Below are positions 18,065-28,900 of a stretch of DNA of 28,969 nucleotides, piece by piece. This stretch comes from a virus, in IMG/VR virus record IMGVR_UViG_3300030329_004977, positions 1 to 28,969 of that record. One strand, written 5' to 3'. The notes beneath the pieces were generated by a model. It saw only the letters and a list, made by a program, of their open reading frames with translations. It was not told where the DNA came from and made no database searches. How positions within the stretch are numbered: position 1 is the stretch's first letter; each line of letters opens with the position of its first letter. A program made the translations under genes and the position numbers.

Positions 18065-20123
18065 TGTAGAAACTGCTGAACATGCATGGTTAAATGTTAG
18101 TAAAGAAGATTTAAAGGAAATAAATAATCCTTTAAAAGATCTTACACAAAAGCAAAAGGACAGTTTACATCTTCATGTTCTATCATTAATGCGTAAGCCC
18201 GAGTATTTTCAATGGACTGTTAAAAAGTTATTGAATATTGAACTATTACCAGAACAAGTAGTTATATTGCAAGAGTTGTGGACGCGAGCATTTCCTATGT
18301 ATATTGCATCGCGTGGTTTTGGTAAATCATTCTTACTTGCAGTATATGCAATCTTAAAATGCACTCTCATTCCCGGTTCTAAGATAGTTATTGTTGGTGC
18401 TGCGTTTAGACAGAGTAAAGTTATTTTTGAATACATGGATACTATATGGCGCAATGCTCCAATTTTGCAAAGTATTTGTACTGATAGTAGCGGCCCTCGT
18501 CGAGACGTAGATAGATGTACTATGCGTATCAATGATAGTTGGGCGATGGCTGTGCCTTTAGGCGATGGAAGTAAGATTAGAGGTTTGCGTGCGCATACAA
18601 TTATTGCAGACGAATTCAATTCTATTCCTGTAGAAATTTATGAAACGGTTGTTTCTGGTTTTGCTGCCGTATCTGCGAATCCTACCCAAAATGTTAAACA
18701 GGCGGCTCGTAGAAAGGTGCTTCAAGCTAAAGGTGAATGGAATGAAGATATGGAGGATGATTATAAAGAGCGTCAAGCAAACCAGTCTATTATTTCTGGA
18801 ACATGTGGATATGGTTTTGAACACTTTGCATCTTATTGGAAGAAATATAAATCTACAATCTTAACTAGGGGTGATTTTAAAAAAGCAGCTGATGATGCGG
18901 GAGATGATATAGAAAAACTTCCTGAATATATGAAGCGTCTTGATTGGAAAGCATTTTCTATCATGCGTATACCATACGAGCTTATTCCAGAAGGGTTTAT
19001 GGATGGACAGCAGGTAGCGCGAGCTAGAGCAACTATGCATAATGGTATATACCAGATGGAGTATGGTGCGTGCTTTACATCAGATAGTCAAGGGTTCTTT
19101 AAAAGAAGTTTAATCGAAGGCTGCGTTGCACATGATCGTAATTGCGAGTCTCAGGGATGGCCTGCATGGTGCGATACTCCGTTTGATCCCCTTACTCGTG
19201 GTAATCCAAACGTAAAATATGTATTTGGTATAGATCCTGCCTCTGAACAAGATAATTTTGCATTGATTATTATTGAAATTCACCCAGAACACCACAGATT
19301 AGTTTATAGTTGGACAACCAACAAGAAAGACTTTCAAAGTCGTAAAAGAATTGGTCTTACTGATGATAACGATTATTATAGTTTTTGTTGTAGAAAGATT
19401 AGAGAGCTTTATAAAGTATTTCCTTGTGCTAGAATAGGAATCGATGCTCAAGGTGGGGGTTTTGCTATAGCAGAAGGTTTGCGTGATAGTGATAAGTTAC
19501 ATGAGGGTGAAAGGCCAATATTGCCGATTATAGATGACAAAAAACCACAGGATACTGATCAGATTGCTGGAGATCATATTGTAGAATTGGTTAATTTTGC
19601 AAAAGCCGAGTGGACCTCTCAAGCTAATCATGGACTTAGAAAAGACATGGAAGATAAAGTATTGTTATTCCCCAGATTTGATACTTTAAGTCTAAGCCTA
19701 ATGAGTGAAAAAGATAAAATCTCTTTTAAACAGCTCAAAGATCGAGTAGGAGAGTCTAATGCTTTAAGACTATATGATACATTAGAAGATGCTGTTATGG
19801 AAATTGAGGAATTAAAGAATGAATTAGTAACGGTAGTTGTTTCTGTTACTTCTGGAGGTAGAGAAAGATTTGATACTCCTGAAATTAAGATGGATACTGG
19901 TAAAAAAGGACGTATGAGAAAGGATAGATATAGCGCATTGGTTATTGCAAATATGATAGCACGACAGGCTCAACGAGAAATACCCGCTCCAACATACACT
20001 AATATAGGAACTGTAATTAAGCCCGGAGTTTTTCAAGCCAATCCGTCTAATCAAATGTACGTCGGTCAAGAATGGGCTACTAATATGAATCAAAATACTT
20101 GCTTTGCAATAAAGAGAAATTAG
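18048..20123 (+). CDS. Terminase large subunit
   Basis: 691 residues. The ATPase motor is clear: Walker A SRGFGKS at 88-94 and Walker B TIIADEF near 184-190. The C-terminal nuclease of RNase H fold shows FGIDPASEQDNFALIIIE and later RIGIDAQGGGFAIAE. It pumps DNA into the prohead and cuts concatemers. Longer than the usual 420-600 residues; the extra length lies mainly between the ATPase parts and after the nuclease core. An alternative ATG two codons on is possible because no strong ribosome site is present. Portal follows after 69 bp. Confidence 0.95.
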   Translation: MSMTYNVETAEHAWLNVSKEDLKEINNPLKDLTQKQKDSLHLHVLSLMRKPEYFQWTVKKLLNIELLPEQVVILQELWTRAFPMYIASRGFGKSFLLAVYAILKCTLIPGSKIVIVGAAFRQSKVIFEYMDTIWRNAPILQSICTDSSGPRRDVDRCTMRINDSWAMAVPLGDGSKIRGLRAHTIIADEFNSIPVEIYETVVSGFAAVSANPTQNVKQAARRKVLQAKGEWNEDMEDDYKERQANQSIISGTCGYGFEHFASYWKKYKSTILTRGDFKKAADDAGDDIEKLPEYMKRLDWKAFSIMRIPYELIPEGFMDGQQVARARATMHNGIYQMEYGACFTSDSQGFFKRSLIEGCVAHDRNCESQGWPAWCDTPFDPLTRGNPNVKYVFGIDPASEQDNFALIIIEIHPEHHRLVYSWTTNKKDFQSRKRIGLTDDNDYYSFCCRKIRELYKVFPCARIGIDAQGGGFAIAEGLRDSDKLHEGERPILPIIDDKKPQDTDQIAGDHIVELVNFAKAEWTSQANHGLRKDMEDKVLLFPRFDTLSLSLMSEKDKISFKQLKDRVGESNALRLYDTLEDAVMEIEELKNELVTVVVSVTSGGRERFDTPEIKMDTGKKGRMRKDRYSALVIANMIARQAQREIPAPTYTNIGTVIKPGVFQANPSNQMYVGQEWATNMNQNTCFAIKRN

Positions 20124-20192
20124 AACGAATGGTGTAAGAATCAATAGGTATTGTTTTTAATTCAATTACTATTACTTCTATAGGATAAAAAA

Positions 20193-22448
20193 GTGGCAAA
20201 AAAACCCTCTCCAAACGACAAAGTGAATTTTCCTTCCGATGGTCCCGCATATGTTAGTTGGGCTGGAACTAAGGCTGAACGAGATAGCTCTCTTAAAATC
20301 TATACCAATGCTATTCAAGAAGCTTCTACTGCTTCATATTCATCTCGTAATCGCAATTTTTCTGACTTAACCACGTATATGAGTGGTAAGCCCGGAATGC
20401 GTGATTCTGATTATGATTATTTTCGTCCTGATCAGAGGGTGCCAGAAAAACATAAAGATATAATTGCTTTTGCTAGAGCAGCTTATAGAAGAATAGGATT
20501 AATTAGAAACTCTATCGATCTTATGGGAGACTTTGCTTGCCAAGGCGTTCGCTTAGTTCATCAAAATAAGCGCGTGGAAAAGTTTTATAACGATTGGTTT
20601 ACAAGGGTTCGAGGTAAAGAAACCTCGGAGCGTTTATGCAATCTGTTATTTAGAGAGGCTAATGTTCCCATAAGAATGAGGACTGCCAAGATTAATAAAC
20701 AAAAGCGATTGGAAATGCAACGTTCGGTTGCCTCTCCTGATATGAATGCAGACATAAAGATTTCTAATTTTTCTAAGGGCGAAATTCCTTGGCAGTATTC
20801 TTTTATTGATCCTTTAACAGTCGAAGTTATTGGAGGTCCAATTGCTTCTATGACAGGCGATAGAAGATATGTTATTAAACTTCCTAGTAATATTTCTAGC
20901 ATGATTAGAAAATTACGTAATTCTGCAAACCCTCAAGAACGAGCGTTGCTAGAGCAAATACCAACAGAAATTTTGCAGGCAGCAGAAAATAAACAGGGTG
21001 TTTTACTTCCTCCCGATAAAACGTTTGTTTATTTTTATAAAAAAGATGATTGGCAAGAATGGGCAGATCCTATGACCTATGCTTGTTTTAATGATCTTAT
21101 TTTATACGAGAGATTAAAGCTTGCCGATAAGACAGCTTTAGATGGTGCAATATCTAAGATTCGTATTTTTAAACTAGGTAGTTTAGACCACAAACTTGCA
21201 CCTACTCCCGCTGCTGCTTCTGCTTTACAGTCTATATTGGGATCAAATGTCGGAGGAGGAACCACCGATATTGTATGGGGTCCAGATATAGAACTTATCG
21301 AAACAGGTAGTGATATTCAAAGATTCTTAGGAGAAGAAAAGTACAGACCAACTCTAATGGCTATATATGCATGTTTAGGTATTCCTCCAACTTTAACAGG
21401 AACTTTTGGTGCGAGCGGAACCACGAATAACTTTATTTCTTTAAAAACTTTAACTGAGAGATTGAGCTATGTTCGTAATACTGTATTAGAATTTTGGAAT
21501 CATCAAATTAAAATAGTGCAGGAGGCTATGGGCTTTAGGTTTCCAGCGCAGGTAGAATTTGACTTTATGTATCTTGACGATCCTACGGCTATGAGTAATC
21601 TATTGCTAGCAATGGCTGATCGTAATATTGTTAGTGATGAGTTTGTTCAAAGGCATATTAAAGCCAAACCCGATATTGAACAAAGACGGGTATTGTCTGA
21701 AAACAAGGCTAGAGATACTAAAAATCTTGAAAAGGTTAGTCCTTATCATTCTGTTGATAAAGATTACGGTTTGGAAAAAATTGCTTTACAGACTGGTGTT
21801 GTGTCTCCAAGTCAAGTTGGTGTTAAGCTTAAAGATAAAGATGGAGATCAGTCTGCATTGGAGTTAAGAAGACCAAAAGAAACTACGCCTTCTCCACCCA
21901 CTGATCAAGAAGACAATCCCGGAGAACCCGGACGACCTAAAAATTCAAAAGATAGCCAACCTAGAAAGCAAAAAGAGTTTAAGCCGAAAGTCAAAGCTTC
22001 TATTGAACTTTGGGCTAAAGACGCTCAATCTAAAATATCTAAAATTTTAAATCCGGGCATTCTTAAGCAATTTGATAAAAAGAACATGAGAAGTCTTACT
22101 GCTGAAGAATATAACCAAGCAGAACAGATTAAATTTGCTGTTTTATATTCCTTGGATTATCTTCAACCTATAGATGACGCCAGTGTTCGGGCGATATTAA
22201 CTGAAAAGTTGCCAAATGGTGTAATTCAAAAATGTGAGAAGTGGATATCTAACGCTAAAACTGATATCAAGAGAAAGCTTAGTATCGAAGAGATAAGAAG
22301 TATACGCGCTTCTTTTTATGCAGAAGACTATATTGCTGAAGGTAAGTATGCGTATAGAGATATAATTACAAACGAAATTTATTATTATACCCGTAGGGGT
22401 GTATATAGAAAAAACGGTAGATTATTAGTGTTTGTTCAAAATCCATAG
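20193..22448 (+). CDS. Portal protein with extended C-terminus
   Basis: 751 residues from a GTG start with AGGA 8 bp upstream. It lies between terminase and protease, where portal genes sit. Features expected of portals are a middle region with LMAIYACLGIPPTLTG, a Gly/Ser loop (GASGTTNNF) and a long helix (LSYVRNTVLEFWNHQIK). From about 560 on comes a Pro/Lys-rich linker (KETTPSPPTDQEDNPGEPG) and an extra 170-residue domain ending in RRGVYRKNGRLLVF, not part of a minimal portal. It forms the dodecameric ring at one vertex through which DNA enters. Confidence 0.88.
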   Translation: MAKKPSPNDKVNFPSDGPAYVSWAGTKAERDSSLKIYTNAIQEASTASYSSRNRNFSDLTTYMSGKPGMRDSDYDYFRPDQRVPEKHKDIIAFARAAYRRIGLIRNSIDLMGDFACQGVRLVHQNKRVEKFYNDWFTRVRGKETSERLCNLLFREANVPIRMRTAKINKQKRLEMQRSVASPDMNADIKISNFSKGEIPWQYSFIDPLTVEVIGGPIASMTGDRRYVIKLPSNISSMIRKLRNSANPQERALLEQIPTEILQAAENKQGVLLPPDKTFVYFYKKDDWQEWADPMTYACFNDLILYERLKLADKTALDGAISKIRIFKLGSLDHKLAPTPAAASALQSILGSNVGGGTTDIVWGPDIELIETGSDIQRFLGEEKYRPTLMAIYACLGIPPTLTGTFGASGTTNNFISLKTLTERLSYVRNTVLEFWNHQIKIVQEAMGFRFPAQVEFDFMYLDDPTAMSNLLLAMADRNIVSDEFVQRHIKAKPDIEQRRVLSENKARDTKNLEKVSPYHSVDKDYGLEKIALQTGVVSPSQVGVKLKDKDGDQSALELRRPKETTPSPPTDQEDNPGEPGRPKNSKDSQPRKQKEFKPKVKASIELWAKDAQSKISKILNPGILKQFDKKNMRSLTAEEYNQAEQIKFAVLYSLDYLQPIDDASVRAILTEKLPNGVIQKCEKWISNAKTDIKRKLSIEEIRSIRASFYAEDYIAEGKYAYRDIITNEIYYYTRRGVYRKNGRLLVFVQNP

Positions 22449-22457
22449 GATTATACT

Positions 22458-24035
22458 ATGAGTAATAAAATACAAGTTTATCAATCTGAAATCGATGCTG
22501 GTTTAGAAGATATTATTGTAGCTAACGCATCAATAGCTTACGAGGCACCGGCTTTGAGCAACCCCAAGTTGTTGGTTAATAGCTCGAAAGATATTCGGGA
22601 TGCAATTTTACCAGAACCTTTCACGAAAGCCGCGCAGGATGACCCAGATATTCATCATGTGTACTCAATTTTAGTTTCAACGACGTGGAACAAAAATGAC
22701 GATGTTTTCGACAAGGCCGAAGTGTGGACTGCTAAAAATACCCCTAAATTTAAGCCTACAAATCTAGAACACGATGAAAAACAGATTGTTGGTGGAATTA
22801 TTGACAACTGGGTTGTTGATAATAATTTTGAATTAATTGCAGAAAATTTAGAACCTAATGACCTTCCAGACCACTATCATATATTAGTAGCCTCTGTTAT
22901 TTATAAGCAATGGCAAGATCCAACATATCGTCAACGTGCTTTGGACCTTATTCAGGAGATTGAGGCTAATCAGAAATATGTTTCGATGGAATGTGTTTTT
23001 AATGGGTTTGATTATGCGGTAATTGGACCTGATAATAAGCATCATGTGATTGCTAGAAATAATGAAACTGCATTTTTAACACAACATCTTAGAGCGTATG
23101 GAGGAACGGGTTCCTATCAAGAACATCAAGTAGGGAGACTTCTTAGGAATATAACATTTAGTGGCAAAGGCTTTGTAGATAGGCCTGCTAATCCAGAAAG
23201 TGTTATTTTTGATAAAAATAAAGTATTTGAATTTAATAATGCTTCAATTTCTTCCAAAAACATCCTTTTTAACGAGAATGGTGTACTAACAAAAGTAGAC
23301 AACTACAATCATTCTGATTTACAGGAGAGTACTAATATGTCTAATGAAATTTTAAGTGATCAAATCGCTGATTTGAAAGCTGCTCTTGATTCTGCGCAAG
23401 CAGAAAACAAAGAATTAGCTGATAAACTCGCAGAAGCTAATGTCGAAAAATATGAGCAGAGTATCAAAGAGCAATCTGAACAGCTCGCTGTTCGAGCTGA
23501 AGAAGTCGAAACTTTAACTACGGAATTAGAAACTTCTCAAAAAAGCGTTTCTGATTTAACTGCTTCTCTTGAAGAGGCAAAGGAAGCATGTGCAAAATTT
23601 GAGAGCCAAATCGCAGAGATGGAAGCTGCTGAAAAAGCACGCGCTCGTAAAACTATGCTTATTGAAGCTGGTTTGACTGATGAAGAAGCTGAAGCCAAAA
23701 TGGAGACATTTGGTGATCTTTCGGACGAGCAGTTCACTGCTTTATCTGAAACTTTAGCTGGATACACTTCTAAGAAAAAAGAAGAAGAAGAAGAAGAAGA
23801 AGACACAGAGGCTACTGTTGAAACTGAAGAGATTCAAGACACTGAAGCTGTTGAAGAAGTCGAAGAAGTTGAAGCTAAGGTTGACGAAGAGGTTTTGGAA
23901 ACTGTACAAGCCGAAGAAGCTGCGCCGCTTTCTGTTGAATCAGATGCTGCTGTTGCCTCAGACGAAGGCTTGGAAGTAGTTCGTGCCGGTCTTCAAGATT
24001 GGGTGCAAACCGTTATTTTAGACAACAATAATTAA
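22458..24035 (+). CDS. Prohead protease fused to scaffold
   Basis: 525 residues. The N-terminal half is a herpesvirus-type prohead protease: conserved His105 in NLEHDEKQIVGGI and Ser176 in KYVSMECVF, with the strand VYSILVSTTWNKND before them. From about 293 the protein is coiled coil (KAALDSAQAENKELADKLAE), then a poly-Glu tract near 443-450 and a very acidic C-terminus, typical of scaffolds. It would guide capsid assembly and then degrade the scaffold. A start with its own ribosome site lies at 23337 in the same frame. Confidence 0.88.
   Translation: MSNKIQVYQSEIDAGLEDIIVANASIAYEAPALSNPKLLVNSSKDIRDAILPEPFTKAAQDDPDIHHVYSILVSTTWNKNDDVFDKAEVWTAKNTPKFKPTNLEHDEKQIVGGIIDNWVVDNNFELIAENLEPNDLPDHYHILVASVIYKQWQDPTYRQRALDLIQEIEANQKYVSMECVFNGFDYAVIGPDNKHHVIARNNETAFLTQHLRAYGGTGSYQEHQVGRLLRNITFSGKGFVDRPANPESVIFDKNKVFEFNNASISSKNILFNENGVLTKVDNYNHSDLQESTNMSNEILSDQIADLKAALDSAQAENKELADKLAEANVEKYEQSIKEQSEQLAVRAEEVETLTTELETSQKSVSDLTASLEEAKEACAKFESQIAEMEAAEKARARKTMLIEAGLTDEEAEAKMETFGDLSDEQFTALSETLAGYTSKKKEEEEEEEDTEATVETEEIQDTEAVEEVEEVEAKVDEEVLETVQAEEAAPLSVESDAAVASDEGLEVVRAGLQDWVQTVILDNNN
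23337..24035 (+). CDS. Nested scaffold protein (internal in-frame start)
   Basis: ATG at 23337 is in frame with the protease (codon 294) and preceded by AGGAG at 9 bp. The product would be 232 residues, beginning MSNEILSDQIADLKAAL, exactly at the start of the coiled coil. Phage lambda uses the same arrangement (Nu3 inside C). This would supply scaffold in excess over protease. Confidence 0.7.
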   Translation: MSNEILSDQIADLKAALDSAQAENKELADKLAEANVEKYEQSIKEQSEQLAVRAEEVETLTTELETSQKSVSDLTASLEEAKEACAKFESQIAEMEAAEKARARKTMLIEAGLTDEEAEAKMETFGDLSDEQFTALSETLAGYTSKKKEEEEEEEDTEATVETEEIQDTEAVEEVEEVEAKVDEEVLETVQAEEAAPLSVESDAAVASDEGLEVVRAGLQDWVQTVILDNNN

Positions 24036-24053
24036 TTAATCGGGAGAGATAAA

Positions 24054-24506
24054 ATGGCTTTGAGACCAGATAGAAATGAAGTTATTACCGACCTTAGCTT
24101 TTTCTTAAACGAAACTGCTGAGAGAGGTTTAATCGTTGTTGCAAATACTCAGGGTTCTGGAGCTGCAATGGACGATTCCAGCGCTGCTGTAAAAGTTCCT
24201 AGCGCGCCGGGAGTTGCTGGCAAACCTGTGGGTTTATTGCTCAATGATGTTGTTAATTTAGATCTTACTAGACAGCATATTAATTATGCTAAAGACGAAG
24301 TTCAAAAGGGAAGTAAGGTTCTTGTACTTCGTCGAGGCACCGTGGTAACCGATCAAATTTCAGGTTCAGTTACTATGGGATCGGCTGCTTACTTTGATGA
24401 CACCGGAAAGTTGCGTAGTGGTGATTCTGGTAGCGCCCAAGTTGGTCGCTGGTTGTCGAAAAAAGATGCTGATGGTTTTGCAAAAATTGAGATCAACATT
24501 GTTTAA
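24054..24506 (+). CDS. Capsid decoration protein candidate
   Basis: 150 residues with a beta-rich, Gly/Ala/Ser-rich make-up and no enzyme motif (VPSAPGVAGKPVGLLLNDVV, GSKVLVLRRGTVVTDQISGS, KIEINIV). It lies directly between scaffold and major capsid genes, the place of lambda gpD-like or related head-stabilising proteins. GGGAGAG precedes the ATG. The call rests on position and composition. Confidence 0.7.
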   Translation: MALRPDRNEVITDLSFFLNETAERGLIVVANTQGSGAAMDDSSAAVKVPSAPGVAGKPVGLLLNDVVNLDLTRQHINYAKDEVQKGSKVLVLRRGTVVTDQISGSVTMGSAAYFDDTGKLRSGDSGSAQVGRWLSKKDADGFAKIEINIV

Positions 24507-24524
24507 TATATAAAGGGAGAGAAC

Positions 24525-25532
24525 ATGTCTACTAAAAAGTATTTTGAACCCACTCCAGAAATGAACGAGCTTCTCACTAGAGCAGGCTCAATGAACAGAG
24601 AGGAATCGCTTGGCGCAACTCGTGAGTTGGCTAAAGCTCTTGAGCTTCCTCTTCGTAAGGGCGTTATGAGCGGAGATATTCTTGATGGTATTTTTGAGCC
24701 CATTACCTTAGCTCCGGGTGCCACTTCGGAATTTCCACTTGATTTCTTAGCTCCCGGTACAGAGAAGGAATTTGTGGCTTACACAATTCCAAACCATGGC
24801 CGTATTCCTGAGCGCCATGTTGAAGGTGATTACGTCATGGTTCCAACGTATGACGTTGGTGCATCGATTGACTTTTTGCTTAAATATGCCCGTGATGCAA
24901 GGTGGGATGTTGTTGGGCGTGCTATGGATGTCCTTCAAGGTCAGTTCACTAAGAAAATGAACGACGATGGATGGCACACCCTTATTTCCGCTGGCGCTGA
25001 CCGTAACGTCATGATCTATGACGCAGATGCTTCTAACGGTCAGTTTAGCAAGAGACTTGTTTCTCTTATGAAAGTTATCATGAGAAGAAACGGAGGAGGG
25101 AACTCCACCTCGATTAATCGTGGCGAGTTGACTGATCTTTATATTAGCCCCGAAGGTATCGAAGATATTCGAAATTGGGGTGTTGATGAGGTTGATCCTA
25201 CTACTCGACGCGAACTCATTGTTAGCGATAGTGGATTGTTGACGCGAATCTTTAACGTCAATCTTCATACATTGGATGAGCTGGGCGAAAGTCAAGAGTA
25301 TCAGAATTTCTATACTCAAGATCTTTCTGGTTCATTCCCAAGCGGTAAGGTTGAATTGGTTGTTGGTCTTGACCTTCGCAATACTGACAGCTTTGTCATG
25401 CCAGTTCGCGCTCCTGTAGAAATCTTTGAAGACGAGACCCTTCATCGTCAAAGACGCGCAGGTATGTATGGATGGGGCGAGCATGGTTTTGCAGCGCTCG
25501 ATACTCGACGAGTATTATTAGGCGCATTCTAA
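24525..25532 (+). CDS. Major capsid protein
   Basis: 335 residues, the usual size for an HK97-fold shell protein without a large delta domain. A helical N-terminus (MNELLTRAGSMNREESLGAT) is followed by FEPITLAPGATSEFPLDFLA, a long spine-like helix (FLLKYARDARWDVVGRAMDV) and a C-terminal VLLGAF typical of a capsid end. GGGAGAG before the ATG is strong and the gene is closed by the best terminator in the window. Codon choice is richer in C than in the genes around, as expected for the most abundant protein. Confidence 0.92.
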   Translation: MSTKKYFEPTPEMNELLTRAGSMNREESLGATRELAKALELPLRKGVMSGDILDGIFEPITLAPGATSEFPLDFLAPGTEKEFVAYTIPNHGRIPERHVEGDYVMVPTYDVGASIDFLLKYARDARWDVVGRAMDVLQGQFTKKMNDDGWHTLISAGADRNVMIYDADASNGQFSKRLVSLMKVIMRRNGGGNSTSINRGELTDLYISPEGIEDIRNWGVDEVDPTTRRELIVSDSGLLTRIFNVNLHTLDELGESQEYQNFYTQDLSGSFPSGKVELVVGLDLRNTDSFVMPVRAPVEIFEDETLHRQRRAGMYGWGEHGFAALDTRRVLLGAF

Positions 25533-25565
25533 GCTACGCTAAATAATCAAAAAAACGGGATATTT

Positions 25566-25600
25566 ATCCGGTGGTGGCACTCGCTGCCACCGGATTTTTT
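25566..25600 (+). terminator. Strong intrinsic terminator after the capsid gene
   Basis: ATCCGGTGG and CCACCGGAT arms with a short inner stem and six T after it. It ends the head operon 34 bp after the capsid stop codon. Confidence 0.95.
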
Positions 25601-25629
25601 ATTAGATTTAATTATTGAAAGGGGAAAAT

Positions 25630-25929
25630 ATGGCTACTTTTTGTGTTGAAATTCCCGATGAGGAAATAGGTCGTATTGTAGCCGCAATATGTTCCAATTA
25701 TCATTATCAAGCTCAAATTCCTAATCCTGAGTTTGATCCTGCTTTAGAAGAAGATGCAGAAAACAACTCTCAAACGATTGACAATCCAGAAAATCCTTAT
25801 CAATTTACTAATCGTATGACAAGAGACTATCTTGTTCAAAATACTATGGCCTATGAAATAGCTGTTGCGAAAGCAGAAGCTATGCAAAGTACGGCGGGGC
25901 CACCGACTATAACAGATCCAGCACTTTAA
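25630..25929 (+). CDS. Hypothetical 99-residue phage protein
   Basis: From MATFCVEIPDEEIGRIVAAI (AAAGGGG 6 bp before the ATG; an in-frame ATG five codons upstream lacks spacing). The first line 'v-IPdeei-riv-Ai' followed by a loop and then NRMTRDYLVQNTMAYEIAVA is a pattern of small proteins often found among phage tail genes, function unknown. First gene after the head terminator. Confidence 0.65.
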   Translation: MATFCVEIPDEEIGRIVAAICSNYHYQAQIPNPEFDPALEEDAENNSQTIDNPENPYQFTNRMTRDYLVQNTMAYEIAVAKAEAMQSTAGPPTITDPAL

Positions 25930-25946
25930 TATAAGGAAGCTTGAGC

Positions 25947-28900
25947 ATGGCCAAGGCTTTTGATAGGAATATAGTGTTTTTGGATCGAGCTAAGGAAACC
26001 ACCAGTACTCTAGGTAGGGGCGCTTTAAGTTTAGCAGGAGCTGTTGCAGGCTTCCAACCATTATCAGGTATAGGATGGGGCACCGGATTGTATGGAAGTC
26101 CTCAAAACTATAGTTATTATACTCTTGAAGAGGGTGAAGAATGGGAAGTTGGTCTTGGTGCGTATTATCCCCTAGGCAATACTTGGGGTCGTGAGGAAAT
26201 TTTTGACAGTAGTGTAACTGGAGCAGCTGCCGCTGTTAATAAGAGAATTGATCTACGGGGTTATGGAACGATATTTTTAACACTTCCAGCTTCTAAGCTT
26301 ATTGCTGCTAGCTCTGGTAATTATGTAGGTATAGGAGTTGAACAACCACAATATGAATTAGATGTTTCTGGAACTACAAATGTGGGTCAGATTAGAGTAG
26401 ATGCTGAAGGAGCAGATGCGCCATTTGAGATTAAAGGTGGTTCTAATGTTGAAATTCATTGGTCTGACGGCACAGTACAGAATACTTCTCCTACTGGAGC
26501 TATTAATACTGTTTCTGGAATGTTGTCACCGGCTGGATCGAATCGCGCCATACAATTTAATAATAATGAATTATACGGGGGATCTAATTCTCTTGCATTT
26601 CGTAATGTGGGCTTAGGAACTTTAATTGTAAGTGGGAATATTGTCTCAGATGTTGCTCATACTGGGTATGGTCGTATTATTAGTATAGGACCGGCAGCGG
26701 GCGCATCGCTATCAGGAAGTGATCAAGTTATTATTGGTCATGATGCAGGCGAGGGTAGTGGTAGTAATAGTGTAATTATAGGGTCAGCGGCTGGATCACT
26801 CGCACAAAGTATAAACAATTCCGTAATCTTAGGCTATCAAGCAAAAGCAAGAAGTAATAGCGTTGTTGTTGGCGCTAGCAACGCTTCTCAACAAGGAGGG
26901 GCAAATTCAGTAGGTATAGGATATTATACCTTAACTGATTCATCAGCTCCATACTCAGTTGCAATAGGTAGCACTGCTGGTCAAAATACATCTGGTGCTC
27001 ATACTATTAATATTGGATATAATGCTAGCGCAAAAGGCGCATCTTCTGTATCTATAGGCTCAAACTCATCAACCTTATTACCATCTACTACTGGTTATAA
27101 TTATTCTGTAGCTGTTGGAGCTGCTGCTGGCGCCGTTGATCGTGCTATTGCTTTAGGATATGGTGCTCAAGCTATTCAGCCCTCTGGTTTTGTTGTTGCA
27201 AATGATTCTACAAATAGCAATATGATATTGAGTGGTATGATTGGTGAAAAGCTTAATGTACTTAATGCAAAGCTAGGTATTAATCAAAACGATCCAGAAG
27301 CAATGTTACATACTACTGCTAAAAATTCTACAGATGTTCCAATTATAATTCAAGGGACTTTTACTCAAAGCTCTGATCTCACTCGTTGGAATAATATATT
27401 GGGCGATACTTTAGCTAGGGTAACTAATGATGGAAATATTTCGGTAGTAAGTGGAAATGTTATTGTAAATAACTCAGGTAATTTCATTGCAGATAGTGGA
27501 AGCATTACTACCAATGGATTAATGAGTGGTAATTTTGACGAATTGAGATTTGTATCTGAAGGATCAAATAGAATAAAAATAGGCGTTGGAGGTGGTAATA
27601 GTAGCGGAGAAATATTTGATAATGACAGTATTTATATAGGAAATTTTGCAGGTAGTGGAATACAATTACCATCCAATTATAATACATATGTTGGGGCACA
27701 GGCTGGTGCTCATGACAGTATGGCGACACAACCAAGTGGAAAATTTCAAACATTTATTGGTTATTATGCGGGGAATAAAGCAATTGGTGGTAATTTTGGA
27801 TCTTTAGCTGGTTCCGATTATACAACCTTTGTTGGTCATACAGCAGGAAAGGACGCAAGTGGGCTTAATAGCGTTGCGATGGGCGCTAGTGCAGGCATTA
27901 GTTTTCAAGGTAGAGATGGTGTTCATATTGGAGCTAACGCTGGAGCTTATGGGAGTGGCGTATGGCAAGTTAATATAGGCTCAAGCGCTGGAGGTGGAGC
28001 TAATTCAATTGCAAATTATGCAATTAATATGGGCTACGGCGCCGGTATATTGTCAACTGGAGACAATACTATATTTATAGGAAAATATGCAGGGACAACT
28101 ACTAATGGCGATGATAATATAGAGATCGTTACTGATGGAGCAAATCCAAGCATTATTGGAGTTAATAGCAATAAGCTTCATATTCAAAATGTTATAGTTG
28201 GTGATACGTCAACTAAGAAATTGGCCATTGGAAATGTAGGAGCGTCCGACTTATCGCCTGACGCCACTTTAGAGGTTAAGCCAAACGCTAATTCAGACAT
28301 TGGTTTTGTTGTACAGGGTGCGTCTAGTCAAACAGCTAATCTTACCGAATGGCAGAATAATTCTGAAACTGTTTTAGCAAGTGTAGCAGCCGATGGTACT
28401 ATCTCTGCGAGTGGGGCTATAACAGCTGCTACCGGAATTACACTTCAACGAACTACGCCAGCAATTACAACAGATAAGCTTTATAATGTTGGTGGGGTGT
28501 TATACTTTAATGGTTCTGGAGTCAATGGTGCTGGTGGTGGTGGTGGTGGAACTAGCTATACTGCTGGAAGTGGTCTTCAATTAAATGGAACGACGTTTGA
28601 TGCTTTAACGGCTACTACTTCTACTAGCGGTATAATACAACTACAAGATTCGGCTACTGATGGAACAACAAATAGAGCAATTACTCCAAATGCTGTATAT
28701 GATATTTCTGGAGTGTTGGCAGCGGACGTGGCAAGCACCGGAACAACCAATGCTGCCGCTATCACAACGAACACCACAAATATTGCGACCAACGTTACGA
28801 ATATCGCTGCTACAGGCGCGACAAACGCTGCTGCTGCCGCGACAAACGCGACCAACATTGCGACCAACGTTACGAATATCGCTGCTACAGGCGCGACGAA

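Noticed and set aside
24747-25319. A 190-codon minus-strand frame
   Set aside because: It lies wholly opposite the major capsid gene, whose reading and ribosome site are clear.
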